Source of the DNA: Siphonodentalium dalli
Taxonomy: Eukaryota > Mollusca > Scaphopoda > Gadilida > Siphonodentaliidae
DNA length: 64,000 nucleotides
Direction of reading: 5' to 3'
NCBI GenBank assembly: GCA_032622095.1
Contig: CP136062.1
Span: 51,227,349-51,291,348 of the forward strand
In this document: piece after piece, positions 21,152-32,572 of the stretch
Numbering within the stretch: the stretch's first letter is position 1
How the letters are laid out: each line of letters opens with the position of its first letter
Notes under the pieces: generated by a model
Databases searched by the model: none
What the model was told of the DNA's origin: nothing
What the model saw: only the letters and a program-made list of their open reading frames with translations
Made by a program: the position numbers and the translations under genes

Positions 21152-21512
21152 GAAACACTACGGTAGGGTGATAAAATAGATCTGGAGAATAATCTTGCTT
21201 AAAGTAGTTATTTTTAACGAATATTAATCCAAATTGACAACACACATCGTCTTTCTTATATATTAATTAAATGCAATGACTCTAGATGGCAAAATCGTTT
21301 GCGTTAGTTTATCGCCGATTGTTGCGTCCCGAATTGAAATGTAAATATTTACAATTGAGCGTAGTTCAGACGATGTTTTCTATGGAGTGGTATGGTCGAT
21401 TCATTTTTAATTTTCGATGCTCTTGGTAGAATGATACATTCCCCAAGTTGGCATAGCGCCTGAGTACTAACTTATAAGTTTATCGCACTCGAACAAGTCC
21501 ATAATATGTCTG
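21152..21512 (-). mobile_element. H1: H family copy, minus orientation
   Basis: Its complement matches H2, H3 and H4 over the full length: CATATTATGGACTTGTTCG, GCGCTATGCCAAC, CTCCATAGAAAAC, AATTGTAAATATTTAC, GGCGATAAACTAACG, TATTTGATCACCCTAC-like and GGAGTGTTTC-like blocks. The terminal CACTTTAA is replaced here by the palindrome at 21079. Confidence 0.8.
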
Positions 21513-21763
21513 TAATCATTTGGCATGTGAGTATGTCGTATATGACGTCATATTCATTGGTGAATATATTTTGGCTGAATATAATCTGAGTAATATTGTA
21601 ACATTGGCGTATTGTAAAAAATAAATCATACAAAAAACATTATTAAAAGCAGCCTAAGCATGAATCAATGAAAATAATACAAATAATATCCATTCGCATG
21701 AAATAAATGAAAAGTTCCCATTTAGGAGACGATTTTTCTAAGTTATTTGCATACGGTGACATA

Positions 21764-21976
21764 CAGTAATGCTCTAAATAATCAACCCCTTAACCACAGC
21801 AGAATTATGGGTAATTTTTCAGGATATTGTCGGAAATATGGCTTTTTGCCATTCGTCGGAAAGCTCTTCCCGAGATCTTTCTTATGAATGGCAACAAGCC
21901 ATATTTCCAACTAAATCCTGAAAAATTACCCATAATTCTGCTGTGGTTAAGGGGTCGATTATTTAGAGCAATACTG
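21764..21976. mobile_element. A11: near-complete family A copy
   Basis: Both ~105-bp arms are present with scattered mismatches (ATATTGTCGG in the left arm, AATACTG at the right end). TA lies on both sides. Confidence 0.85.
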
Positions 21977-22008
21977 TAAATGTCACTCTATCCGCCAAAG
22001 GATTTACC

Positions 22009-22188
22009 GCCTTTCATGACGGGAGCCACGCTGGTGCAGTATTAAAGATCCTGTGTCAGTGCATTCTCTGATATATGTTAGTTACACCCACAGGGAGCCT
22101 CACATATATAAGAGAATGGACTGGCTTACAAGGTCAAAGTAAATATTGTTAGGTCGATGTATTCACTTTAATATATATGCGAGCCTGA
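22009..22188. mobile_element. C3b: decayed C3 copy
   Basis: It starts CCTTTCATGACGGGAGCC after a TTAC. The first hairpin is diverged (TCTCTGATATATG), and the second is truncated after GTATTCACTTTAATATATATG. Confidence 0.65.
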
Positions 22189-22238
22189 TTCTTCTGCTGA
22201 CCATGACGTAGGAACTCTGATCTGGGCAGCTAAACCTA

Positions 22239-22382
22239 CAGTAATGCTCTAATTATAATCCACTTCTTAAACACAGCAGAATTATGGGTAACTTTTCAGG
22301 ATTTAGTCGGAAATATGGCTTATTGCCATTCATCGGTATAATTCTGCTGTGGTTAAGAAGTCGATTACTTAGAGCAATACTG
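22239..22382. mobile_element. A12: family A copy with deleted loop
   Basis: The left arm reaches CATTCATCGG. The right arm resumes at TATAATTCTGCTGTGG and ends AATACTG. TA lies on both sides. Confidence 0.85.
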
Positions 22383-22389
22383 TACATTC

Positions 22390-22560
22390 CCATGAGTTTG
22401 TTCTATGATTTGACGTGGCTGGATTTAAAACTTTAAAATTTAAAACAAATGATCAATAATACAGTGACTAGAATAATTCTCCCACTGGCCTCATCACAAC
22501 GATGATCTGGTTGGCGAGACCTATGATCCCATGGGTTTCATATATGAGTTGACCTAAAAA
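22390..22560 (+). repeat. P repeat fragment
   Basis: It contains CAGTGACTAGAATAATTCTC, CACTGGCCTCATCA and TGATCCCATGGGTTTCATAT, which are also found at 26520-26640. Confidence 0.6.
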
Positions 22561-22677
22561 TATCTGTTTTATTAAATTGAGTAAGGAGTTCAATTAAAAA
22601 ATTATTTAAAAAAAAAAAATTTAATTGTTTTTTTTTTTTAAATATCAAAAATGTTTAAAGATGGATTATCTCTTTAA

Positions 22678-24818
22678 CCCTTTACCCAACAGTAATATGA
22701 CTAACGTCATTACCTCCAGCCAACAGAACTTTCTGGTGACGTCAAAGTTATTGGGAAAAAAATGTATTATTACTAAATTGTATGGTGGCTCTTGTTTTAT
22801 GAAATTATGTTCATCTGCATGGATGTGACTGGGAGTATTTTTTTCAGAGTTGTTAATCCCCCTTTCCAAGCATGATAGTATGGTGAATATTTATTAGGTT
22901 TTATATTTATATTTTATAACAATAAATGTAATAAACATGCAAAAGGTAAGTTTTGTTTTATCAACAGATCAATGTGACTTTCAGTTTCAATTTCTGTCGG
23001 AAAAGCACATCACGAAATTGGGTGATTTATTAATATTTTAAGCAATGGCTACGTGGTGAAATGAAACATAAAATAAATCATCAAGTGACATATTAATTCT
23101 TGGATAGTTACGTGTAAATTCAGTTACAATTGTCAGCATTATTAGTCCACACCAGTCCACATTGTACCATCGATTACGGTACATCGCACGTGTGTTTTGT
23201 TTACTTTTGTTTCTCCGGTTTTTGACATTGCAGTCAATACATTCGCACAGCACAGACCTTGTGCAATTAATAAAGTAAACAATTTTTTCGTGCCTACATT
23301 GTATCTTACGATTCTCTTAGTTAAATTTTGAGCAATCATATTCAATATAAAAGGACAAGACAGTGCCGATAAGTAATTTGCTGTAAATGCCTCGCGCACT
23401 ATTCCGAATTGATGCGCGCACTTCAATTTAAAAATAGCCGCGTATGCTCGTGAACTCAGTGTTCAAATAAAAGTAACTAATGTAATACAATGTCATTTCT
23501 TTGATTTTTCACATCATGATATGGTCAATTTACTGAAGTATTTCGCAGTGTTAAAGCGCGCAGAATAATAATTTTATTAATCAAACGAGAGAACAAAACG
23601 GCCGATGCACATAAATTTGTGCTACAGTATTTTATCATTGCTGCTATGACGTCGACAAGGTTCCTAGATTTTTTCATTGTCATCAGCTGATCAATAAGTT
23701 CAATGACAACATTCGATAAATGGTCAATTGATACTAATACCAAATCTAAGATATATTCTGTTTGAATTTGCAATGAATGTCATTTATGTATTACCGAATG
23801 GGTAATAGTTATAGCCATGATAAATGACAGTCCCCATTGTGCGCCCCAATTTCCAACCATGTGTTTACAGGTACATATTTTTTGCGCACGTTATCAGTGG
23901 GTGTTTCTTGGTGGGAGTGGTTTTTAAATAAACCATTTGGATTGAATCATGTGTCCATTCCTTTGTATTTTTCGATTATAGTGTGGAGAATATACTCAAG
24001 ATTATGTATTTGTCAATGCGCTTTAACAACATAATTTATTTGGGTACTAATCCAGGCAATCCCCGTGCCCACAATATTGGGCTGAATTGGCGTGACGTTG
24101 GGACGTGTAACTGAAGAGAAAATCGAAAATGTTGTCGAACTTTCCGATATAAACTTTATTGAATTCTCAAAATTGCTCACTCAGTGTATTAAAATATAAT
24201 ATTATTCATATGATCTTGTGATGAATGAGGGGAAAAATCAAATCAAATGACAGTTTTATTTGAGAACATATCTAGGGCCAAAAGAGTTAGAACACTGCAA
24301 CAGCGCAGGTGTCTTGGAGTTGACTCGGAACTGTATTTGCTTCGCTGGTCAAATCATGATGTTGGTCTGTTTAATGCAGGTGCATATTATTAATAGCTCA
24401 AAAACATAAACAAGTCAAATAAATATTTTATTAGAAATAAAAATAAAGTTTGTAAATAAAAATCTGTAGAATAAAACTATATTAGATGGCTGTACACAGA
24501 TCACAATTGCAGAGTACATTGATTTAGTCGACTTGAAAAATAGCACCGCGACGACCCAGTTTTCGTTTTATTACGATTTTATTATGAAATGTCGATTAAA
24601 TTGTACAAAATCTACCACAAAACCCAACAAAAACATAAATATTAATAATGTAACATCCATTTTATTGTTTACATTAAAAATAAGATCAATTTGTTGTGTT
24701 ATAATGCAATATTTTTGTTGTAAACTATGACCGAAAAAACTCCAAAAACTCCGGGCGCTCTGGGGCTTTCTGGACGCTACACGGCCGGGCGCTCTGGGGC
24801 TTTCTGAACGCTAAAGGG
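22678..24818. mobile_element. 2.1-kb TTAA-flanked element (piggyBac-like ends)
   Basis: The ends are CCCTTTACCC and GCTAAAGGG, so the clear inverted repeat is only CCCTTTA. TTAA lies at 22674-22677 and 24819-24822. An unoccupied version of the same site (GATTATCTCTTTAAATAACA) is seen at 57280-57299, which fixes both boundaries. Frames of up to 94 codons inside (minus 23142-23426, 23525-23773) show no DDE-transposase motif that I can see, so it is probably non-autonomous. A GCGCTCTGGGGCTTTCTG motif is repeated in tandem just inside the right end. Confidence 0.75.
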
Positions 24819-24879
24819 TTAAATAACAAATTTGAAAAAAACGCTTCAAAACTTCACAGTGATTTCATGGCTCGATTCT

Positions 24880-25695
24880 AAATAATGTATCTATATATAG
24901 TGGGGTGTAACTATCCATATGCTCAGATTGGTATTGTATTTCATTGGTCCCCAGATTATTGATCCGATGGTACGCATGAGTTACAGTGGATGAACTTGTC
25001 ACTTATGATAGAAACAACTTTGTCATTCATCTCTGACCTCAAGTCTGGCCTTCGGGTGAAAAATGTTATTTGAAACATATTATTCATTATGCATGATCCC
25101 ATGGGTTTTCATGGTTTGATTCTTAGCCTGGTCTGTTTGTCTTGCCTTGGGGTAAAATGTGATTTTAAAACAAATTGTATATGTTGCAGTGAATTAACAG
25201 CCAAATTCATCCACTGGCCTTATGGGAACTCTGTTCTGGTTGGCTAGGGCCTATGATCCCATGGGTTTCTCATATGAGTTGACTTACATGGCTTGATTCT
25301 TTAATTAATAAATAAATTATTAATATATAGTGGAGTGAGTAGCCAGCCATATGCTCAGATTGGCCTTGGATTTCATTTGAACCATGATATGGGTGGCCAG
25401 ATTATTGATCGGATGGTTCACATGAGTTACATTGACTGAACAGTCAATTCTGATACGACAACTTTATTATCGATCATCTCTGGTCTTGTTGATTTGTCTC
25501 GCCTTGGAGTAAAATGTGATTTTATAAACAAAATTGTGCATGATGCAGGGACTATTTCTGATCCTTCTAATGACCATAACATTGGAATCCTGCTATGCCT
25601 GGGTATTTGACCAATGATTCCGTGGGTTTATCCTATGCAATTTCATGGCTAGGTAAAACAAATTGTTCACAATAGGGTGACCAGCCCATTTCTCA
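24880..25695 (+). repeat. P: ~430-bp diverged tandem units
   Basis: Two units and part of a third. Each contains CATATGCTCAGATTGG, GATC(C/G)GATGGT, CATGAGTTACA, a C(A/G)ACTTT block, GTCT(T/C)GCCTTGG(G/A)GTAAAA, TGTGATTTTA and CATGGGTTT in the same order. No terminal repeats. Confidence 0.65.
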
Positions 25696-26049
25696 GATGG
25701 GCTTTACTGGGGTCATTGTATCTGTATCTGTTGATATTTCAGTGCAGGAACCTTCTGTTTATAGACGCTCTGGTCCACGCACTGGTCCAGGTGCTACAAT
25801 GGCCGAGAAACTTTATAACCCTGTGGTGACTCCAGTAGAATTCTTTAATGTGCACCCATCGAGGTGTGAACACGGGTCAGCCATTAATGTCCGCACCCAA
25901 TCAGACAGTGTACTGCACACGGCAACATACCTGGACAAATGTTGTAATGGGGGGAAGTCGGCATTTTCATTCCGATCTTTATTCAGTGATCTCGAATGAG
26001 ACTTTTCAGCCTGACAAACTTGGTATCTGACCAAGTTCTGATTTTTGTC

Positions 26050-26130
26050 AGAATACCCTGACCAGGTTGCGATCCCTGGTCCGCTAGCACAAGAGACCAG
26101 TACGCTACCTCTCGGCTACCGACTTCCCTT
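26050..26130 (-). mobile_element. tRNA-derived SINE-like head
   Basis: Read on the minus strand, GGTAGCCGAGAGGTAGCG resembles a pol III A box, and GGATCGCAACCTGG resembles a B box ~35 bp later, as in tRNA-derived SINEs. The SINE body may continue down to about 25790 on this strand. No clean cloverleaf or poly-A tail was seen, so a functional tRNA is unlikely. Confidence 0.5.
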
Positions 26131-26167
26131 TTATTGTAATACAGGTGGCCATAATATTGACTGATAG

Positions 26168-26400
26168 CAAGCCTTGAAATAGCGTGTCTGTCATTTTATT
26201 TGCAGAATGAGGTCCCCAGAGGGTGAATTTAGTGATGCTACCCCACATAGCAGGCTAGCATCACCAAATTCACCCTCAGCAGAATGAGGTTCCCAGAGGG
26301 TGAATTTGGTGATGCTAGCCCGCTATGCGGGATAGCATCACTAAATTCACCCTCTGGGGACCTCATTCTGCAAATGACAGGCCCACTATTTCAAGGCTTG
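26168..26400. mobile_element. B6: short B element (two hairpins only)
   Basis: The ends are CAAGCCTTGAAATAG and its complement. Flanking octamers ACTGATAG (26160-26167) and TCTGATAG (26401-26408) match at 7 of 8 positions. It has the same layout as B4. Confidence 0.9.
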
Positions 26401-26697
26401 TCTGATAGTTTCCATAAGTTGACGTGGCTGAACTGTCAATTACGATATGATAACTTTTATACCATTCATCTTTGCATGGTCTGGTTAAATGGTCTGACAT
26501 TGCAGTAAAATGTGATTTTAGAACAAATTGTCAATAATGAGGTGACTGGGCAAATTTTCCTCACTGGCGTCATCATAATTCTGATTGGTCGGCTAGACGT
26601 ATGATCCCATGGGTTCCTCATATGAGTTGACACGGAATGATTCTACTTCTGGTTTATAGAACTATTATCTATAATGGGATGACTAGCCAATTCTCAG
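26401..26697 (+). repeat. P repeat unit
   Basis: It contains TTGACGTGGCTG, AAAATGTGATTTTAGAACAA, TGAGGTGACTGG and CATGGGTTCCTCATATGAG. B6 inserted at its left edge and B7 at its right edge. Confidence 0.6.
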
Positions 26698-26705
26698 ATA
26701 GGCAT

Positions 26706-27149
26706 CAATCCTGAGTTTAGTGTTCCTGTCATTTGCAGAATGAGGTCACCAGAGGGTGAATTTAGTGACGCTATCCCGCATAGTGGGCTAGCATCACTAT
26801 ATTCACCCTCTGGGGACCTCATTCTGCATGGCCTCATCTGCTATGGGAGACATAGACTCAGATTGAAGTTCCCAAATGGTGAATATTGGGAACCTCGATT
26901 ATGAAATGTGTCGTCTGCCAATTTGGGAATAGGTGAGAAACTAAACTAAAAAAGAAATAGAATCTATGTGAAGAAGTTTCTATAGAAATTTGATAATAAA
27001 GAAACTTTCCAGAGAAGATGAGGCCTAAACAGAATGAGGTCTCCAAAGGGTGAATTTAGTGATGCTAGCCCACTATGCTCGATAGAGTCTCTAAATTCAC
27101 CATCTGCGGACCTCATTCTGCAATGACAGGCACCTTATTCTCAGGCCTG
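26706..27149 (-). mobile_element. B7: subtype 1 B element, inverted
   Basis: The ends are CAATCCTGAGTTTAGTG and CTCAGGCCTG. Flanking octamers ATAGGCAT and ATTTGCAT match at 6 of 8, compatible with an aged duplication. Hairpins and interior are intact and reversed relative to B1. Confidence 0.85.
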
Positions 27150-27224
27150 ATTTGCATGCTAGTTAGTTTACTTTGTAAAGTTTGAGCTATTGCCATGGCT
27201 TGGTATCCGTCGTCCGTGTGTGTG

Positions 27225-28935
27225 CGTGTGTGCGTGATGCGTCAACAATTTCCTTTAGCACGGGCTACAGTTCGTACCTTTGGACCGATTATTATGAAAT
27301 TTGTCATGGATGTTGACATTGACATGTAGATGAGAACGAGTCATTTTGGGGTCATTCGGATGAAAAACATGGCCGCCAGTGGCCATCTTTGATTTCAAAA
27401 TTCAATCCATTAGCACGGATTACAGATCGTACTGTTCGTCTGATCATCATGAAATTTGTCATGGATGTTAATATTGAGATGTAGATGGGAACGATTAATT
27501 TTGGGGTCATTCGGCCAAAAAACATGGCCGCAGCAGCCATCTTGGATTTTACTCTTTGTATGACTAAATCCTTTAGAACGGGCTACAGGTCGTACCTTTA
27601 GTCTGATCATAAAATTTGTCATGGATGTTAACAATGACATGTAGATGGGAACGAGTCATTTTGGGATCATTCGGCCGAAAAACATGGCCACCAGCGGCCA
27701 TCTTTGATTTCAAAATTCAATCCATTAGCACAGGCTACAGGTCGTACCTTTAGTCATTTTGAGGTCATTCGGCCAAAAAACATGGCCGCCAGCAGCCATC
27801 TTGGATTTTACTCTTTGTATGACTAAATCATTTAGCACGGGCTACAGGTGGTACTTTTAGTCTGATCATCATAAAATTTGTCATGAATGTTTAATAATAA
27901 TGACATGTAGATGGGAATGAGTCATTTTGGGGTCATTCGGCCAAAAAACATGGCCACCAGAAGCTATCTTGGATTTTACTCTTTGTATGACTAAATCCTT
28001 TAGCACGGACTACAGGTCGTACCTTGAGTCTGATCATCATGAAATTTTTCATGGCTGTTGAAATTGGAATGTAGATGGGAACGAGTCATTTTGGGATCAT
28101 TCGGATGAAAAACATGGCCGCCAGTGTCCATCTTTGATTTCAAAATTCAATCCATTAGCACAGGCTACAGGTCGTACTGTTCATCTGATCGTCATGGATG
28201 TTAATATTGACATGTAGATGGGAACGATTAATTTTGGGGTCATTCGGCCAAAAAACATGACCGCAGCAGCCATCTTGGATTTTACTCTTTGTATGACTAA
28301 ATCCTTTAGCACGGGCTACAGGTCGTTCCTTTAGTCTGATCATCAAAAAATTTGTCATGCATGTTAGCAATGACATGTAGATTGAAACGAGTCATTTTGA
28401 GGTCATTCGGTCAAAAAAAATGGCCGCCAGCAGCCATCTTGGATTTTACTCTTTGTATGACTAAATCATTTAGCATGGGCTACAGGTCGTAACTTGGGTT
28501 GGATCATCATAAAATTTTTCATGGATGTTAACAATGACATGTAGATGGGAACGAGTCATTTTGGGGTCATTCGTCCAAAAAACATGGCTGCCAGCGAACA
28601 TCTTTGATATCAAAATTCAATCCATTAGCACAGGCTACAGGTCGTACCTTTAGTTTGATCATCATAAAATTTGTCATGGATGTTAGCAATGACATGTAGA
28701 TTGGAACGAGTCATTTTGAGGTCATTCGGCCAAAAAACATGGCCGCCAGCAGCCATCTTGGATTTTACTCTTTGTATGACTAAATTCTTTAGCATGGGCT
28801 ACAGGTCGTACCTTTAGTCTGATCATCATAAAATTTGTAATGGATGTTAACGATGACATGTAGATGGGATACAATCATTTTGGGGTCAATCGGCCGAAGA
28901 CATGGCCGTCAGCAGCCATCTTGGATTTTACTTTT
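27225..28935 (+). repeat. ~170-bp satellite, first array
   Basis: About ten diverged units, each reading CATTTTGGGGTCATTCGGCC, then an ATGGCCGCCAGC(A/G)GCCATCTT hairpin core, TTGTATGACTAAAT, TAGCACGGGCTACAGGTCGT, TGATCATCAT, AAATTTGTCATGGATGTTAA and GACATGTAGATGGGAACGA. Two unit types alternate: one has GATTTTACTCTTTG after the core, the other GATTTCAAAATTCAATCC. Frames read through single units but are not maintained. Confidence 0.9.
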
Positions 28936-29065
28936 CTCTTCATGTCTATAAACTAGTATTAGACATTCAACTTTCCACATTCCTAATCGCTCCATTGACT
29001 GTAATACATTAAATTATTCCCTTTCCAAGTTGGGCTACAGTGTCATTGACACTTTCATTCATTGT
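28936..29065 (+). repeat. Shared 3' flank of both satellite arrays
   Basis: From TCTTCATGTCTATAAACTAG to GTGTCATTGACACTTTCAT this is nearly identical to 41447-41575, which follows the second array. The satellite and this tail therefore move or duplicate as one unit. Confidence 0.85.
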
Positions 29066-29071
29066 TGCCTA

Positions 29072-29284
29072 CAGTAATGCCCTAAATAATCGACTCCTTA
29101 ACCATAGCAGAATTATGGGTAATTTTTCAGGATTTAGTCGGAAATATGGCTTGTTGCCATTCATCGGAACGCTCTCAGTGAGAGCTTTCCGATGAATGGC
29201 AACATGCCATATTTCCGACTAAATCCTGAAAAGTTACCCATAATTCTGCTGTGGTTCAGGAGTCGATTATTTAGGGCAGTAATG
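29072..29284. mobile_element. A13: near-complete family A copy
   Basis: Both arms are present. The right end is decayed to GCAGTAATG. TA lies on both sides. Confidence 0.85.
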
Positions 29285-29287
29285 TAC

Positions 29288-29540
29288 CTTTAACACAGTG
29301 ACTAGCCTTATTCTTGGTCATCACTGACCTTCTCTGTCCATTAGACCCATAATATGAGCAGCCAGATGATGTGTCCCTTGGGTTCCTAGCTATTAGTGGT
29401 TAATTGTGGCTGAGTTCTTCATCTGGTCCCTTCATGTGACCTTGACCCTATTTATCAATAACACTGTGAGTACTATATAGTAGTCAAGCACTTGGACATC
29501 ACTGACCTTGTCTGTCCATTAGCACTCTGTCTGCATCCAA
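29288..29540 (+). repeat. Diverged P-like sequence
   Basis: CACAGTGACTAGCC and GATGATGTGTCCCTTGGG blocks resemble P. CATCACTGACCTTCTCTGTCC and CATCACTGACCTTGTCTGTC occur 180 bp apart as an internal duplication. Confidence 0.5.
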
Positions 29541-29543
29541 ATC

Positions 29544-29800
29544 CAAGTCTTAAAATAATGTGTCTGTCATTTGCAGAACGATCGAGGTCCCCAATAGCCA
29601 ATTTAAATGGGCTAGCATCACTAAATTCACTCTCTGGAGACCTCATTCTACTTAATAGGCCTCATCTTCTGGGAAGTATATCTCTTGTCTCAAATTAACA
29701 TTGTTTTTAGTTACTTTTTCCCCCATCAGTTCAGTTTCTATATCCCCTAATTTGCAGAAGATAAAATGAATAATCAAGGTGACTTAAATGGGTGAACGGG
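29544..29800 (+). mobile_element. B8: B element, left half only (subtype 2)
   Basis: The left hairpin is damaged. The interior reaches GATAAAATGAATAATCAAGG and stops after AATGGGTGAAC, and the right hairpin is missing. Confidence 0.75.
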
Positions 29801-29820
29801 TGTATTTAAGTAAAAAGGCT

Positions 29821-29910
29821 GTAGCCGGCTACGCATGTGCAGTAGAAAGCTGTATGCCGGCCAAATTTAGCTACAGCCGGCTTGGCATGCTCAGTAGAAA
29901 GCTACATCAA
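29821..29910 (+). repeat. Imperfect duplication with GCCGGCT core
   Basis: GTAGCCGGCTACGCATGTGC and ACAGCCGGCTTGGCATGCTC, each followed by AGTAGAAAGCT, lie ~55 bp apart. The following 78-codon frame is anonymous. Confidence 0.6.
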
Positions 29911-30120
29911 GCCACAGATGGTGGTCACTTTAAGGTGACACTCAACAGTTTCAACAGGCACATGACAGTGCACCCAACTGATTTTCTATATTCTCGCTCT
30001 TACTTTTACACATCACAGCTTTAAATCACAGTATAATATATAGAAACTGATTTTACTTATATTTGTTACACAATGTATATACACATAATCTTATACTATT
30101 TACTGCATAATTGCATTGCC

Positions 30121-30245
30121 AACATGTGTATGAATATGCCATATCTATCAACATGTGTATGAATATGCCATATCTATCAACATGTGTATGAATATGCCAT
30201 ATCTATCAACCAACATGTGTATGAATATGCCATATCTATCAACCA
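30121..30245 (+). repeat. ~30-bp minisatellite
   Basis: Four units of CAACATGTGTATGAATATGC plus CATATCTATC, two of them with an extra AAC. Confidence 0.95.
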
Positions 30246-30538
30246 ATGGTCATTATCACTGAAGCAAGCACTCCAGGTGTTCTCTGATATCGGTATCCAC
30301 CCCAAGTGTTCTCTGATATCGGTAGCCACCCCATGGGTTCCAATAAGTTGTAGTCGGTGAGTTCTAGTTAGGATACGATGATAATTTCCCATTCTCGTCT
30401 GTCCTGCGGTGGCAGTGAGACTCTTGTCTTCTCTGGTCATAAATGTAATTTGAATTCATCAGTATTAGTGAGATGCTGTCAAATCAAATTATATGTGAAC
30501 TCCGATGCGTGACTGGACTGTAATCAAATGATTGTATA

Positions 30539-30688
30539 CAGTAATGCTCTAAGTAATCAACTTCTTAACCACAGTAGAATTATGTGTAACTTTTCAGGAT
30601 TTAGTCGGAAATATGGCTTGTTGCCATTCCTGAAAAGTTACCCTTAATTCTGCTGTGGTTAAGAAGTCGATTACTTAGAGCATTACTG
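30539..30688. mobile_element. A14: family A copy with a matching empty site nearby
   Basis: It has short arms and a deleted loop, with TA on both sides. The flanks (GACTGTAATCAAATGATTGTA and GTGTGTATAACATCTAACC) recur without the element at 36592-36635. Confidence 0.85.
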
Positions 30689-30886
30689 TATATCCGGTGT
30701 GTATAACATCTAACCTTAGCAAGCCTGAGTTTAGTGTGCCTGTCATTTGCAGAATGAGGTCCCCAGAGGGTGAATTTAGTGACACTATTCCTCATAGCTG
30801 GCTAGCATCACCAATTTAACCCTCTGGGGACCTAATTCTGCATGGCCTTATCTGCTATGGGAGACATAGACTCAAAATTAAAAATT

Positions 30887-31092
30887 TGTGTTCAAATTTA
30901 AGTTTTACGAATAACTGAACCTAATTAATATACCGTTAGGAATTTTCCTTCTGGCAAAATTGGACTCGCCCTGGTGTCGCGAAGCAGAACCAGCCAATCA
31001 AAAAACTAAATTCTGCTCCACGTGACCTACCTCAGGTATACTCCAACAGTGGACGATACCATTATCACTTTCTTTACTGGCGATGAAATAAA
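30887..31092. repeat. DIRS left inverted terminal repeat (3' end of the element)
   Basis: Complementary to the right repeat over blocks such as ACGTGACCTACCTCAGGTAT and TTTACTGGCGATGAAATAAA. It has a ~20-bp insertion (CAAAATTGGACTCGCC) absent from the other repeat. Confidence 0.9.
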
Positions 31093-31140
31093 CCGCCTTG
31101 AAAGTTCACCCCATATGCGGGGAGGTGGGTAGGGTTTGTA

Positions 31141-31222
31141 TATTAATTAGGTTCAGTTATTCGTAAAACTTAAATTTGAATACAACTTCATAACCTCACC
31201 TCATTAATATACCGTTAGGAAT
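31141..31222. repeat. DIRS internal complementary region
   Basis: 31141-31186 is the complement of 30886-30931 (GAATAACTGAACCTAATTAA block), and 31187-31222 is the complement of 36036-36072 (GGTGAGGTTATGAA block). The two halves are adjacent, so the region represents the joined outer ends of the element, as required for circularisation in the DIRS replication model. Confidence 0.88.
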
Positions 31223-31656
31223 AACCTAGATTCCAACAGCATATTATTAGGAGGTGGGTTCTATAACATTCAACTACGCAATCCATAGCATGTATAGAAA
31301 ATCTCACCAACAGGTGGAAGAGAATCTTTACAGAACATCTTTCAAAGTTCAGTTCCCTTCTATGTATGAGTTCATCCAGTGTTATAACCTCCAACACCAT
31401 CAGAGCCACCACCATCTTAGATGTATACAATCGGATCCATCTCTACAGAGGGAGAATCATACACCCAAAACAACCAATAATCCCTTTAAACCAGTTATAT
31501 AATCTAAACTGTCTGACGCGACTCGCCAGGAACGAAAAAACAAATAGATAAACATTAGTCGATCTAATTTGACCAATACACAAAGTTTTGATAGCCTGTC
31601 AAAACGTTTGAATTAACTGGACACAAATAGTGTGTAACAAAAGGACTCTGCTGAGA

Positions 31657-32150
31657 TCAATCAGCTGTCTCCATTATCAGATTGATTCCGGTTCCAATGA
31701 AAAAGGGTCCATGACGGTCCAACACTTCTTGTGGCGGAGCTGCATTAATCAATTCATAACAGACGTTAACACATGATGATGCTGCAGCGGTTGTGGTCAG
31801 AAATGCCTCTATCCCCGTAAGGTACGGAACCACTGACCGTGTAGTAAATACCGGTAATAATTCACATGCTTCAAAAGATGTAAAATATTTACCGAGCATG
31901 GTGTCGGTCTGCCCTGTTGAGCTAAACCTTTCCGGAAAAGGGAAAAATCCTTGACGTTGAATCATTGATCGGTCCAGCACCGAATTGTAAGGCATGAAGA
32001 TAACCGCATCTGCGAAATGAAGTCAGGGTCAATATACACACAGTCTTTAAAATGACCATCTTCGATGGAGTCGACCCCATAGGCGTGAAAGGCGTGGGCT
32101 GCAAACATTCGGAATTAAAGAAAGATTCCAAGACGGTAACACAACCAACG
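31657..32150 (-). pseudogene. Tyrosine recombinase remnant of the DIRS element
   Basis: A minus-strand segment reading KMVILKTVCILTLTSFRRCG with YLHAL following matches the box around the first catalytic arginine in DIRS recombinases (LKTxxLLxLxSxxRxxELHAL type). A downstream frame (31995-31657), with RSVVPYLTGIEAFLTTT, may correspond to the segment before the second box. I could not find the H-x-x-R and tyrosine motifs, which fits a degraded or frameshifted 3' portion. Confidence 0.6.
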
Positions 32151-32572
32151 AGAAGGTGGCGTTTATTAAAACCTTGCTCAACATTCGAATGATCACATGT
32201 GACGTTGACCAATCGGAAGATTATCAACTGGTGATAAAAAGGCCAATAACGTACATGTACATGTAGATCGATAACCTGTGATAGTTGAAGAAGACAAGTT
32301 TGACAACCCTGTTTCAACTAAGGCAAACAAAAAGGTAGCACAATCCTCTAAAAGTGCTGGGTATGGACTAAATGTCCCTGAAACCACCAACAACTAAATT
32401 GTTTGAAGTTACAGACCGGTACATAATCTTCTCCGGTACCCGATCGCAAACATGATGCCCCCAGAGAATTCTAGCCCAGTCGGAAGGCAGTTGTCGGTGA
32501 CAAGATATCCATTGAGAATGGCACTGCCATTAAATACATGGACGCTGGACGGTCGGGAACTATCTGATTCCG

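Noticed and set aside
27352-28376. Repeated minus-strand frames in the ~170-bp satellite (HVFWPNDPKI type)
   Set aside because: Similar peptides recur because the satellite units recur. Frames break between units and no start or splice pattern is conserved.
31254-31551. Plus-strand frames of 82 and 61 codons at the left edge of the DIRS element
   Set aside because: They are antisense to the retroelement's coding direction and next to its ICR. No similarity to a known protein was noticed.
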